Source: Acidobacteriota bacterium
GTDB lineage: Bacteria > Acidobacteriota > Terriglobia > Bryobacterales > Bryobacteraceae
Reading direction: 5' to 3'
Length of the DNA: 64,000 bases
Assembly (NCBI GenBank): GCA_947470805.1
Contig: CANIVU010000038.1
Coordinates: 1 to 64,000 of the forward strand
Under the pieces are notes generated by a model. It was given only the letters and a program-made list of their open reading frames with translations, was not told the origin of the DNA and ran no database searches. Of this stretch, positions 1 through 8,034 are shown piece by piece (within the stretch, counting starts at the first letter, position 1; every line of letters begins with the position of its first letter). The position numbers were made by a program, and so were the translations under genes.

Positions 1-291
1 CAAAAGAAGCACGACTACCTCTACTGGGAACTGCCCAAATACAACAAAGCCGACGGCACCTTCGCCGACGAAGTCCCCATGCAAGCCGTCCGCATGGGCA
101 ACTGGAAAGCGGTCCGCCCCAAGCCCGGCGCCCCCCTGGAACTCTACGACCTCTCAAAGGATATCGGCGAAAAGACCGACGTAGCCGCCAAGTTCCCCGC
201 CGTCCTGAAGAAGATGGAAGAGATCTGCAAAACCGCCCGCACCGCCCCCCGCGTCCAGAAGGACATCCCCAACCCCCACTGGCAAGGCTGA
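1..291 (+). CDS. Sulfatase, C-terminal fragment (5' end outside window)
   Basis: The reading frame is open from base 1 and ends at TGA 289-291, giving about 96 residues of a C-terminus. It reads HDYLYWEL, then MQAVRMGNWKAVR, then LELYDLSKDIGEKTDVA. This order (tyrosine/tryptophan strand, the 'R.GNWK.VR' strand, then 'ELYDL..D..E..D') is the conserved tail of formylglycine-dependent arylsulfatases. The catalytic half, with the CxPxR motif, lies before the window, so substrate cannot be judged. Such enzymes are usually exported and desulfate polysaccharides or glycoconjugates, which fits the other exported carbohydrate genes here. The family call is solid; specificity is unknown. Confidence 0.85.
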   Translation, partial: QKKHDYLYWELPKYNKADGTFADEVPMQAVRMGNWKAVRPKPGAPLELYDLSKDIGEKTDVAAKFPAVLKKMEEICKTARTAPRVQKDIPNPHWQG

Positions 292-335
292 AGTAGAGGG
301 GCGTAACAATAGCCGCACCGCGCGAAGGCCCTTCC

Positions 336-404
336 GGTGCCTGGCATCGGGCCTGTCCGACGCAACCTCCCAGACGGAAACTCTCTCCCCGTGTGCCAGG
401 CACC
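336..404. repeat. Inverted repeat, GGTGCCTGGCA / TGCCAGGCACC
   Basis: Arms at 336-346 and 394-404 are exact reverse complements of 11 bases, separated by 47 bases. Each arm is also nearly self-palindromic (GTGCC-N-GGCAC). The repeat fills most of the gap between the sulfatase stop and the next gene. It resembles REP-type intergenic palindromes and the AGGTGTCTGACACCT palindrome at 18991-19005. It has no T-run, so it is not a clear intrinsic terminator. Confidence 0.5.
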
Positions 405-503
405 CCGGGAATGGGAATTGGGAAGCAAGAAGCAACCAAACAAAACGGAACTATCCCCGCCACGTTCTCGTACCTACCCCACGAGAGGGGAGTCTCCACC
501 AAT

Positions 504-1763
504 ATGCTGCCCAACCGGACGCAGACCAACGCGTCGCCGCTCGTCAATGGCCTGTTCGCCGCCAGCGCCATGCTTGCCATCGTCTCCTGGTACACGACCT
601 TCGAAGGAATGTCGCTCTACCTCTCCAAATGGTTCGCCCTTCTGGCCTCCGTCGGCGTCCAATCCGCCCTCCTCTTCGTCGCTTGGCTCATCGGTTTCAG
701 CAAGGCCCGCCGCACCCAACTGATCGTCGTCTACGGCATTACCGCCCTCGTCTCCGTCGCCTTCTCCTACGTCAGCCTCTACCGCTGGTTCTCCGAACGC
801 GAACGCCCCGCCATCGTCCGCCGCCAACTCTACGACAAGCTCTCCGAAACGGCCGCCAAAGCCGACTCCACCCTCGCCTCGGCCTCCGCCGAAGCCCGCA
901 AACATACCCTGGCCCTCGAGGAAATGACGCAGGCCGAAAAGACCCACGGCCACATCTCCCGCGCTGTCGATAGCGACCCTTACCTCAACAAAATCCGTGA
1001 ATCAGTCGCCCGCGAAGCCCAGGGCGTCAGCGGCGCCTACAGCGAAGGCGCCGGCACCGGAGTCCGCTACACCGCCTTCGAACGCTACGCCCGGCTCGCC
1101 CGCGAATCGCAACAATCCATCGATACCGCCCGCGCCGCCATCACCTCCTGGCGCTCCGCCACCAAGCCCGATGAGCCCGCCGACAAACAGCTCCGTACTT
1201 TCCACACGGCCTTCGACGCCGTGCCCTGGAACGAGGTCAACGACGCCCTCCACTCCGGCCGCCCCGAAAAGCCCGAGATCCCCGCCCTCGCCGAGTTCGT
1301 CGACCAGACCTCCGGCGGCCAGGAAGACCTCCTCCTCGCATTCACCGAACTCATCGCCGCCCCCACTCCGCGCCACGCCTTCAGCTTTATCCTCGCGGCC
1401 TTCATCGACATCATCATTTTCCTGCTCGCCTACGCCTCCGGGCCTCACCTCGCCGGTTCCCCGGAACAGCGCATGACCGCCGCCGCCGCGTCGCTCGAAT
1501 CCCTCGACGGCCAGGTCTTCCTCCGCGACCTCCTCCGCAAGGTCTCCGCCGCTCCCGGCGCCCTCGCCCGCATCAACCGTACCGACCTCTCCTCCGGCGA
1601 ACAGCAGTTCCTCCTCATGCTCTCCGCCCGCGGCCAGGCCTCCCAGGTCGACGACCCCAGCGGCACCTACTGGCTCCTCGATGCCGCCACCCACGAGTCT
1701 CTGTTAGAATCATTAGCCGACCGTGGCCTCCCCCTCCGCGCCTCCCGTGCAGCGACCGCTTGA
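504..1763 (+). CDS. Membrane protein of unknown function with central coiled coil
   Basis: This is a 419-residue protein if started at ATG 504, which follows a GAGAGGGGAG ribosome-binding sequence at 484-493; an upstream in-frame ATG at 393 has no such site and would add a polar, non-conserved-looking extension. Three hydrophobic segments lie in the first ~110 residues (LFAASAMLAIVSW, WFALLASVGVQSALLFVAW, LIVVYGITALVSVAF). A charged, Ala/Glu-rich helical stretch of about 180 residues follows, then a fourth membrane segment (FILAAFIDIIIFLLAYA) and a ~90-residue tail. I do not recognise the family. The layout suggests an inner-membrane protein with a long helical loop. It runs in the same direction as the downstream Rrf2 gene but is separated by a probable operator. 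Confidence 0.7.
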   Translation: MLPNRTQTNASPLVNGLFAASAMLAIVSWYTTFEGMSLYLSKWFALLASVGVQSALLFVAWLIGFSKARRTQLIVVYGITALVSVAFSYVSLYRWFSERERPAIVRRQLYDKLSETAAKADSTLASASAEARKHTLALEEMTQAEKTHGHISRAVDSDPYLNKIRESVAREAQGVSGAYSEGAGTGVRYTAFERYARLARESQQSIDTARAAITSWRSATKPDEPADKQLRTFHTAFDAVPWNEVNDALHSGRPEKPEIPALAEFVDQTSGGQEDLLLAFTELIAAPTPRHAFSFILAAFIDIIIFLLAYASGPHLAGSPEQRMTAAAASLESLDGQVFLRDLLRKVSAAPGALARINRTDLSSGEQQFLLMLSARGQASQVDDPSGTYWLLDAATHESLLESLADRGLPLRASRAATA

Positions 1764-1780
1764 AATACGGTAATCTCGAT

Positions 1781-1801
1781 ATAGGAACTAGGGATTCCTA
1801 T
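1781..1801. promoter_or_regulatory. Probable Rrf2-type operator upstream of the regulator/cysK pair
   Basis: ATAGGAA (1781-1787) and TTCCTAT (1795-1801) form an exact 7-base inverted repeat with a 7-base spacer, ending 8 bases before the GTG start of the Rrf2 gene at 1810. Rrf2-family regulators bind AT-rich dyads of about this size near their own promoters, so autoregulation is a reasonable inference. A TTGAAA box at 1760-1765 overlaps the previous stop codon, but spacing to a -10 is unclear. Confidence 0.45.
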
Positions 1802-1809
1802 TTCAGACA

Positions 1810-2235
1810 GTGACGACTTCGGTAAAAGGGGAATACGCCCTGCATGCGCTCTTTGATCTGGCCACGCAGGATTCCAATGGTCCGGTGAAAATCGCCGACA
1901 TCGCGCGCCGCCAGAAAATTCCACAGAAGTTCCTGGAATTGATCCTGTCCGGCCTGAAACAAGGCGGTTTCGTCGAATCGCGCCGCGGCGCCGACGGAGG
2001 CTATCTGCTCGCCCGTCCCGCCGACGCGATCACCGTTGGCGAAGTCCTTCGCCATATCGAAGGATCTCGCAACTCCGGCGCCCGCTCCCGCAAACGCGTG
2101 GAAACACCGTTCTCGGATATGTGGACCCAAGTGGACAGCTCCGTCTCGGCGGTCATCGACCACACCACCTTCGCCGATCTCGCCCGCACCTGGAAGGATC
2201 GCCAAAGCAAGTACGTCCCGAACTGGGAAATCTGA
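1810..2235 (+). CDS. Rrf2 family transcriptional regulator (CymR-like)
   Basis: This 141-residue protein has the Rrf2 winged-helix layout: YALHALFDLA helix, the helix-turn-helix IADIARRQKIPQKFLELI, the wing SRRGADGGYLLARP, and the VGEVLRHIEG dimer helix. It starts with GTG. It contains no cysteine at all, so it cannot hold an Fe-S cluster as IscR, NsrR or RirA do. It sits 33 bases upstream of cysteine synthase in the same direction. In Bacillus, CymR is a cysteine-free Rrf2 protein that represses sulfur genes in complex with CysK, so a similar cysteine-sensing pair is a good hypothesis. The family is certain; the regulon is inferred. Confidence 0.88.
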   Translation: MTTSVKGEYALHALFDLATQDSNGPVKIADIARRQKIPQKFLELILSGLKQGGFVESRRGADGGYLLARPADAITVGEVLRHIEGSRNSGARSRKRVETPFSDMWTQVDSSVSAVIDHTTFADLARTWKDRQSKYVPNWEI

Positions 2236-2268
2236 TTCCCACCGGGCCCAGCACGATAGGAGAGGCAC

Positions 2269-3225
2269 ATGGTTTTTGAAGATAATTCGCTGAGCATCGG
2301 CCGCACGCCGCTCATCAAGTTGAATCGCGTCACCGACGGCGCTCCGGTCACGGTGTACGCCAAAATCGAAGGCCGCAACCCGGCTTACTCGGTGAAATGC
2401 CGCATTGGCGCGTCCATGGTCTGGGATGCCGAAAAACGCGGAATCCTCAAGCCCGGCAAGGAGCTGATCGAGCCCACCAGCGGCAACACCGGCATCGCAC
2501 TCGCCTTCGTCGCCGCCGCCCGTGGCTACCCCATCACCCTCACCATGCCGGAGACGATGTCGATCGAACGGCGCAAAGTCCTCAAAGCCTTTGGTGCCAA
2601 CCTCGTTCTCACCGAAGGCGCGCTCGGCATGAAGGGCGCCATCGCCCGCGCCGAACAGATCGCCGCCAGCGACCCTGAAAAATACGTCCTCCTCCAGCAG
2701 TTCAAGAATCCGGCCAACCCCGCCATTCACGAGGCCACCACCGGTCCGGAAATCTGGGACGACACCAACGGTAAGATCGACATTCTCGTCTGCGGCGTCG
2801 GCACCGGCGGCACCATCACCGGTATCTCCCGCTATCTGAAGGGGACCAAAGGCAAAGCCATCCTCTCGGTGGCTGTCGAACCCTCCGCCAGCCCGGTCAT
2901 CACGCAAACGATGAACGGCGAACCCCTCAAGCCCGGCCCCCATAAAATTCAGGGCATCGGCGCCGGCTTCGTCCCCGATACGCTCGACATCTCGGTCATC
3001 GACCAGGTCGAACAGGTTTCCAACGAGGAAGCCGTCGCCATGGCTCGCCGCCTGGCCGCCGAAGAGGGCATCCTCTGCGGGATCTCCTGCGGCGCCGCCG
3101 CCGCGGCCGCCCTGCGCGTGGCGAAAGACCCTGCCAACGCCGGCAAAACCATCGTCGTCATCCTGCCCGATTCCGGCGAACGGTACCTCACCAGCGTGCT
3201 CTACGAGGGCATGTTCAACGAATAG
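2269..3225 (+). CDS. cysK: Cysteine synthase A (O-acetylserine sulfhydrylase)
   Basis: The 318-residue protein makes L-cysteine from O-acetylserine and sulfide using PLP in the cytoplasm. Lys43 in YSVKCRIG is the Schiff-base lysine. The substrate loop TSGNTGIAL lies near residue 68, the PLP phosphate loop [10 protein letters not shown] near residue 177, and SCGAAAAAA and PDSGERY close the fold. Length matches the CysK family (about 310-320). An AGGAGAGG ribosome-binding site (2258-2265) precedes ATG 2269. The upstream Rrf2 gene probably shares its transcript, and a clear terminator follows. CysM or a cystathionine beta-synthase-like enzyme is a less likely alternative. Confidence 0.95.
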   Translation: MVFEDNSLSIGRTPLIKLNRVTDGAPVTVYAKIEGRNPAYSVKCRIGASMVWDAEKRGILKPGKELIEPTSGNTGIALAFVAAARGYPITLTMPETMSIERRKVLKAFGANLVLTEGALGMKGAIARAEQIAASDPEKYVLLQQFKNPANPAIHEATTGPEIWDDTNGKIDILVCGVGTGGTITGISRYLKGTKGKAILSVAVEPSASPVITQTMNGEPLKPGPHKIQGIGAGFVPDTLDISVIDQVEQVSNEEAVAMARRLAAEEGILCGISCGAAAAAALRVAKDPANAGKTIVVILPDSGERYLTSVLYEGMFNE

Positions 3226-3247
3226 CCCGAAGACACAAGCCAGAAAT

Positions 3248-3277
3248 GAAAAGCACCGCCCGAGGGCGGTGCTTTTT
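3248..3277 (+). terminator. Intrinsic terminator after cysK
   Basis: A GC-rich stem (GCACCGCC / GGCGGTGC) flanked by A-run and T-run (GAAAAGC...GCTTTTTC) begins 22 bases after the cysK stop. The tetraloop is about CGAG. The A-run and T-run on both sides would also let it act on the other strand. Confidence 0.9.
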
Positions 3278-3280
3278 CGT

Positions 3281-3319
3281 AGGCGGGCGCGATTGGGTGT
3301 AGGGGTGTTGCGCCCGCCT
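3281..3319. repeat. Second hairpin after the cysK terminator
   Basis: AGGCGGGCGC (3281-3290) and GCGCCCGCCT (3310-3319) are exact 10-base complements with a 19-base loop. It follows directly on the intrinsic terminator and precedes the kelch gene. No T-run follows, so its role is open: backup hairpin, or leader structure of the kelch transcript. Confidence 0.5.
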
Positions 3320-3392
3320 GTCGTAACGGGGATTAAGTAAGAAGCGTCTCCCGAGGCTCGAAGGTTACGGCTCACAGAAAAAATATTCAATC

Positions 3393-4379
3393 ATGCGCAT
3401 CTATATTTTCATCGCTGCCTTCCTACCCCTCCTTCCCGCCCAGGAATGGGTCCGCGAAACGCCAGCCGCCCCTTGGCAAGCCCGCGATTCCCAAGGCGAA
3501 GCCGTCTTCCGGAACCAGCTCTGGATCCTCGGCGGATGGTTCAACTCCTTCGAGGCCCCTCCCCGCGATGTCTGGCGCTCGGCAAACGGTCGAGACTGGT
3601 CCCGCGTCACCGCCAGCGCACCCTGGCTCCACAGCGATCTACCCATGTCGCTCTCTTTCAAGCGCCGCCTATGGATGATGGGCGGCTGGTACAACGGCAG
3701 GCTCCCCGGCCACTCCGCCTCGAACGCCGTCTGGTCCACCCGCGACGGCGCCAATTGGAAACAGGAAACTGGACACGCCGGCTGGTCCCCGCGCCTGGCC
3801 GCCGCCACGGTCGAGTTCAAGGGACGGATGTGGATCCTCGGCGGTACCGAAGACTACTACTTCGGGGACCACGGCAGCCTCAAGAACGACGTCTGGTCGA
3901 GCGCCGATGGCCGCACCTGGCAACTGGCCACCGCCAACGCCGGCTGGGCACCCCGCGCCTATCACCAGGCCGTCGTCCACGATGGCAAAATCTGGGTCTT
4001 CGGCGGCGGGAACTATGTCCCTGAGTACCAGGCGTTTAACGACGTATGGTCCTCCCCGGACGGCGTGAATTGGACCGCCGTGACGCCATCCGCGCCCTGG
4101 TCACCGCGCCTCTGGTTCGGCGCGGCCGTCTATCGCGGACACATGTGGGTCCTCGGCGGCTGGTCCAAGGTCCCTGAACAAAACTGGGGCGATGTCTGGT
4201 ACTCGAAGAATGGCAAGGACTGGACCCGCCTGGAGGCCAAAACCACCTGGAAAGAGCGCCACGAGCTGTCGGTTTTCGTGCATAAGGACCGCCTTTGGGT
4301 GGCCGGAGGTCACGCCAAACCGCTCAGTAACGAGGTCTGGTCGCTCCACCTGCCGCCCGATTTTCCGGGGAAACACTGA
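3393..4379 (+). CDS. Exported kelch-repeat beta-propeller protein
   Basis: The 328-residue protein starts with a signal peptide (MRIYIFIAAFLPLLPAQ). Six repeats follow, each of the form 'R....A.V..G.LWILGG......DVW.S.DG..W..V....W'. The double-glycine strands read ILGGW, MMGGW, ILGGT, VFGGG, VLGGW and VAGGH, so a six-bladed propeller is expected. No catalytic residues of galactose oxidase are visible. It is probably a periplasmic or surface binding protein of unknown ligand. It stands alone between two same-strand genes. Confidence 0.8.
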   Translation: MRIYIFIAAFLPLLPAQEWVRETPAAPWQARDSQGEAVFRNQLWILGGWFNSFEAPPRDVWRSANGRDWSRVTASAPWLHSDLPMSLSFKRRLWMMGGWYNGRLPGHSASNAVWSTRDGANWKQETGHAGWSPRLAAATVEFKGRMWILGGTEDYYFGDHGSLKNDVWSSADGRTWQLATANAGWAPRAYHQAVVHDGKIWVFGGGNYVPEYQAFNDVWSSPDGVNWTAVTPSAPWSPRLWFGAAVYRGHMWVLGGWSKVPEQNWGDVWYSKNGKDWTRLEAKTTWKERHELSVFVHKDRLWVAGGHAKPLSNEVWSLHLPPDFPGKH

Positions 4380-4468
4380 CGCGAACAAAAAGCGAAGAAA
4401 CCTCTTGACTGCCTCCCAAATATCCCGCATACTGAGGGCGAATAAACAGCGAATTCGAGGCGCCCCAT

Positions 4469-5371
4469 ATGCTCAGGTCATCATCTTCTCCCTTCTCCCT
4501 GGCAGTTTCTGACGCACCGTTGGCTATCGGGCCCTCGGGTTGGCACTATCCGCATTGGGATGGCGTGATCTACCCCCGCCAGCGCCCGCGCGGCTTCCAC
4601 CCGCTGTCGTTTCTTTCCCAGAGCTTTGACGCGGTGGAGATCTCCTCCTCGTTCGAGACCGACATCCGCCCCGAACTCGCCCGCCTCTGGATGGGCAAGG
4701 TCGAATCGAACCCTCGCTTCCAGTTCACCGCCCGCCTCCACCGCCGCTTCACGCATGAGCGGACGCTGGACGCGGCCGCCGTCGATTCCTTCAACGTCGG
4801 CCTCCGGGAACTCAAGCGCGGCAAGCGCCTGGGCGCGGTGCTGATGCAGTTCCCCTGGTCCTTCCGCTTTACCAAGGAGAACCGGGACTACTTCATCGAA
4901 CTCCGCCGGGCCTTCCACGAGTTCCCTCTGGTGGCCGAGATGCGCCACGAAAGCTGGATGTCCTCGGAAGCCATGGGCACGCTGATCGACTACCGGGTGG
5001 GCTTCTGCAACCTGGACCAGCCGGAACATGTGCGCGCCATGCCGCCGACGGCGTTCCTCACCTCCCCGATCGCCTATTTCCGCCTGCACGGCCGGCAGCG
5101 CGCCTGGTGGTGGAATGAGTATCAGCAGTCTACGCGCCCGCAGACCGGCAGCCACCGCGGCTACGCCTACTCGCCGGCCGAACTGGCCCAGTGGAAGGAA
5201 CGGGTGGAGCAGGTCCGTGGCATCGCCGAGCGGTCCTTCTGCTTCTTCACCAACGATGGCGGCGGCCAGGCGGTGGTTAACGCCATGCAGTTCAACGGCA
5301 TGTTCGCCCGGCCCGCCAAGCGGAGCGCGGTTGCGGAAACAGAGCCCGTGCTCGAACTCGCGGTTGCCTAG
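4469..5371 (+). CDS. DUF72 family protein (YecE-like)
   Basis: The 300-residue protein has the DUF72 TIM-barrel signatures: IGPSGWHYPHWDGVIYP near the N-terminus, AVEISSSFE, FQFTARLHRRFTHE, GAVLMQFPWSF, LVAEMRHESW, and the C-terminal YFRLHGR and CFFTNDGGGQAVVNA. The barrel resembles divalent-metal TIM-barrel enzymes, but the reaction is not known. The ATG at 4469 leaves about 15 unconserved residues before the domain, so a slightly later start is possible. A tRNA gene follows on the other strand. Confidence 0.88.
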   Translation: MLRSSSSPFSLAVSDAPLAIGPSGWHYPHWDGVIYPRQRPRGFHPLSFLSQSFDAVEISSSFETDIRPELARLWMGKVESNPRFQFTARLHRRFTHERTLDAAAVDSFNVGLRELKRGKRLGAVLMQFPWSFRFTKENRDYFIELRRAFHEFPLVAEMRHESWMSSEAMGTLIDYRVGFCNLDQPEHVRAMPPTAFLTSPIAYFRLHGRQRAWWWNEYQQSTRPQTGSHRGYAYSPAELAQWKERVEQVRGIAERSFCFFTNDGGGQAVVNAMQFNGMFARPAKRSAVAETEPVLELAVA

Positions 5372-5385
5372 TTTCGCGAGTGAGA

Positions 5386-5460
5386 TGGTAGCGCCAAGGG
5401 GATTCGAACCCCTATTAGAGCCTTGAGAGGGCTCCGTCCTAACCCTTAGACGATGGCGCC
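5386..5460 (-). tRNA. tRNA-Glu (anticodon CTC)
   Basis: Read on the minus strand, the 75 bases fold as a complete cloverleaf. The acceptor is GGCGCCA / TGGCGCT with one G-U pair, the D stem GTCT/GGAC, the anticodon stem GAGCC/GGCTC around loop CTCTCAA (anticodon CTC, reading GAG), and the T arm AGGGG-TTCGAAT-CCCCT. The 3' CCA is encoded (TGG at 5386-5388). Confidence 0.97.
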
Positions 5461-5508
5461 ACGAACTTAACCCAATATATCACGCCGATCGGTTATACAA
5501 TCGGTTCG

Positions 5509-6639
5509 ATGCGTTCTTCACTCCTGCTCCTGACCTTTGTTTCCTTCAGCCTTGTCGCCGCGCCGCGGCCCGCCGATATCCCGTTCAAGAAGATCCAGCT
5601 CGACTTCGGAGCTAACGAAACCGCCGCTTTCGCCGACATCAACGGCGATGGCAAGCTCGATGTCGTGAACGGGGAAAACTGGTACGAGCACCCCAAGGCC
5701 AAAGGCGGCGAATGGAAGAAGCACCACTTCCGCGACCTCGGGTTCTTCAATAACTACATCGACTCGTTCAGCGACCTGCCGCTCGATGTTAACGGTGATG
5801 GGAAGATCGACATCGTCTCGTGCACTTGGTTCGCGAAGAAAATCAGCTGGTATGAGAATCCCGGTAAGCTCAACACCCCGTGGAAAGAGCACATCATCGA
5901 AGACCAGTGGAACGTCGAGTTCATGTTCCTGGTCGATATCAACAACGACGGGAAGGCTCAGGAACTGCTGCCGCAGTTCGGCGGCAAGGGCCCGACGGCC
6001 TGGTACGAGTTGAAGAATGGCGCCTTCGTGCGGCACATCGTCCACCCCGACAACTTCGGCCACGGCATCGGGGCCGGGGACTTGAACAAGGACGGGCGCG
6101 TGGATATCCTGACGCCGAAGGGCTGGTTGGAAGCGCCGGCCAATGTGAATGACACGCCGTGGAAGCTGCACTCCGATTGGACCGCCAAGAAGCACACCGG
6201 ATTCCTGAACGTCGTCGATATCGATGGTGATGGCTTGAACGACGTCTTCTACCCGCACGCGCACGATTTCGGCATCTTCTGGCTGAAGCAGGAAGCCGAC
6301 GGGAAGTTCACTGAGTTCAAGATCGATGACGCCTGGAGCCAGGCGCACGCGACGGCCTTCGTCGATATCAATGGCGACGGGCAGAAGGATTTCATCACCG
6401 GCAAGCGCTTCTGGGCCCATGAACATGAACCGGGCGCGAATGACGTCCTCGGCATTTACTGGTACGAGTACCGCAAGGTTGCCGGGAAGGTGGAGTGGAT
6501 TCGCCATATCATCGACTACGGCTCTTCGGCCGGCGCGGGGATGCAGATTGCGACCGCCGACATTGACGGCGACGGGGATCTCGATATCGCCGTGGGCGGC
6601 AAGTCGGGCGCGTTCCTTTTTGAAAACAAGACTAAATGA
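5509..6639 (+). CDS. Exported FG-GAP/VCBS repeat protein
   Basis: The 376-residue protein has a signal peptide (MRSSLLLLTFVSFSLVAA) and seven calcium-loop motifs of the D-x-[DN]-x-D-G type: DINGDGKLDVV, DVNGDGKIDIV, DINNDGKAQEL, DLNKDGRVDIL, DIDGDGLNDVF, DINGDGQKDFI and DIDGDGDLDIA. These mark integrin-like FG-GAP/VCBS propeller blades, about seven in all. It is expected outside the cytoplasm as a calcium-stabilised binding propeller; the ligand is unknown. Such proteins are abundant in Acidobacteriota and Planctomycetota. A hairpin (6638-6657) starts within its stop codon. Confidence 0.85.
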   Translation: MRSSLLLLTFVSFSLVAAPRPADIPFKKIQLDFGANETAAFADINGDGKLDVVNGENWYEHPKAKGGEWKKHHFRDLGFFNNYIDSFSDLPLDVNGDGKIDIVSCTWFAKKISWYENPGKLNTPWKEHIIEDQWNVEFMFLVDINNDGKAQELLPQFGGKGPTAWYELKNGAFVRHIVHPDNFGHGIGAGDLNKDGRVDILTPKGWLEAPANVNDTPWKLHSDWTAKKHTGFLNVVDIDGDGLNDVFYPHAHDFGIFWLKQEADGKFTEFKIDDAWSQAHATAFVDINGDGQKDFITGKRFWAHEHEPGANDVLGIYWYEYRKVAGKVEWIRHIIDYGSSAGAGMQIATADIDGDGDLDIAVGGKSGAFLFENKTK

Positions 6640-6657
6640 CCGGCTCATCGGCCGGTC
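6638..6657. terminator. Hairpin at the stop of the FG-GAP gene
   Basis: GACCGGC (6638-6644) and GCCGGTC (6651-6657) pair exactly around TCATCG, starting inside the TGA stop. There is no T-run, so it may be a weak terminator or 3'-end stabiliser. Confidence 0.4.
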
Positions 6658-6770
6658 CGCTGCAGTCCGCAGTTTCGATCGTAGTCGGGGCCGACGACGT
6701 CTCGACTAGACAGTACGGACGGTACGGGCCCGCTATCGGGTGTCCGCAAGTCAGGGGACTGGGCGGTCGC

Positions 6771-7023
6771 GGGCCTTGGCGAGGCGGCTCCGTTCTGCTG
6801 CGTCGACCGGCTGGCGGTACGGACGGTACGGCTCCATTGGCCAGGGCGAAGCGGCTCGAAGCCACGGACGGTGCGGGTTGGCTGTCGGATGTCCGCGGGC
6901 CTTGGCGTGGCGGCTCCGTTCTGCTGCGTCGACCGGCTGGCGGCACGGACGGTACGGCTCCATCGGCCAGGGCGAAGCGGCTCGAAGCCACGGACGGTGC
7001 GGGTTGGCGGGCTGGGTGTCCGC
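6771..7023. repeat. Tandem duplication of a ~126-bp unit in a 429-bp non-coding stretch
   Basis: Copy 1 (6771-6896) and copy 2 (6897 to about 7023) both start GGGCCTTGGCG and agree at nearly every base through GGTGCGGGTTGGC; only a few substitutions are seen, then an indel near the end. The unit contains the internal repeat TACGGACGGTACGG, and a related CAGTACGGACGGTACGGG lies just upstream at about 6712-6728. No plausible gene covers the block, although high GC leaves all frames open. The esterase start and ribosome-binding site lie right after it. Confidence 0.85.
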
Positions 7024-7068
7024 AGGCTGGGGCTGGGGTTACAGAATGTGCACTTTCGAGGTAATGAC

Positions 7069-7911
7069 ATGGCCACAGAGCTGACCGCTCCGCTGCATCC
7101 GGAAGTCGTCGCGATGCTCGAGACTCAACGGCTGGCGGGGGCGCGGCCACGGTCGGAGCTTACGGTCGAGGAGACTCGCGCGGCTATGCTCGCGGGGCGG
7201 AAGTGGCAACTGCCTGCGGTGGACTGCCCGGTTCGTGATGCGGTCGCGAATGGCGTCCCGGTCCGTCTCTATGGCCCGGAGAGCGCGCAGGCCTTGCTCT
7301 ACGCGCATGGCGGGCGGTTCTTCTCCGGGGACCTTGCTTCCCACGACTGGCCACTGCGGATGCTCGCCAATGCCTCGCGGCGACGGATCTGCGCTGTCGA
7401 CTACCGGTTGGCACCGGAACACCGGCACCCGGCGGCGATCGACGATGTCCTGGCTGCCGGACGGTGGATGGCGGGACAGGCTGACCAGCTGATTACTGGG
7501 GGCGATAGCGCTGGAGGCTATCTGGCCGCGTTGGCATCCTTGGCGCTGCGGCCGATGTGGCAAATGCTGATCTATCCGATGCTTGATCCGGGGTGCGGTA
7601 GCGCAAGCTATAAAGAGTTCTGGCAAGGTCCGTGGCCCAGCGGGGAGGATATGAAACGGGGCTGGGATCTTTATGGGGGCACGGCGGTCGACGCCGGAGC
7701 GGGTTCGTTTCCGCGCACCTTGCTGATCACGGCGGGCACTGATCCGCTTCGAGATGAGGCGCGGGATTTCGGGGCTGGGCTGCGAAAGAATGGCGTCCGT
7801 GTGGAGGCGCACCATTTCGCCGATATGCACCACGGGTTCTTTACGCAAACGACGCTCAGCCGGTCGCGGGAGTTGATTGCGCTGATCGCCGCGGAGCTGG
7901 CTCGATCTTAG
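7069..7911 (+). CDS. Alpha/beta hydrolase, hormone-sensitive-lipase type esterase
   Basis: The 280-residue protein carries the HSL-family oxyanion motif as HGGRFFSGD (residues 80-88, with Arg in place of the usual third Gly), the nucleophile elbow GGDSAGG (Ser147), Asp225 in GTDPLRDE, and His255 in DMHHGFF. YRLAPEH is also typical. No signal peptide is visible, so it should be cytoplasmic. ATG 7069 is chosen because GAGGT sits 7-8 bases upstream and residues before it come from the repeat block. The substrate is a short-chain ester or a lactone-like compound by family; N-formylkynurenine-type hydrolysis cannot be excluded. Confidence 0.88.
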   Translation: MATELTAPLHPEVVAMLETQRLAGARPRSELTVEETRAAMLAGRKWQLPAVDCPVRDAVANGVPVRLYGPESAQALLYAHGGRFFSGDLASHDWPLRMLANASRRRICAVDYRLAPEHRHPAAIDDVLAAGRWMAGQADQLITGGDSAGGYLAALASLALRPMWQMLIYPMLDPGCGSASYKEFWQGPWPSGEDMKRGWDLYGGTAVDAGAGSFPRTLLITAGTDPLRDEARDFGAGLRKNGVRVEAHHFADMHHGFFTQTTLSRSRELIALIAAELARS

Positions 7912-8034
7912 GCCTCCCCTTCGCAATAAAAATCGTCTACACTGCAGGTGTCGCTGCTGACTTGTCGCCCCAGTTGTCGCGATCCCCTTTTGGCCGCAGC
8001 CCCGATCACCGAATTTTCGATCACGGTGAATACG

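Noticed and set aside
6771-7023. Possible CRISPR array
   Set aside because: Only two copies of a 126-bp unit in direct tandem, with no short repeat/spacer rhythm and no cas genes in the window.
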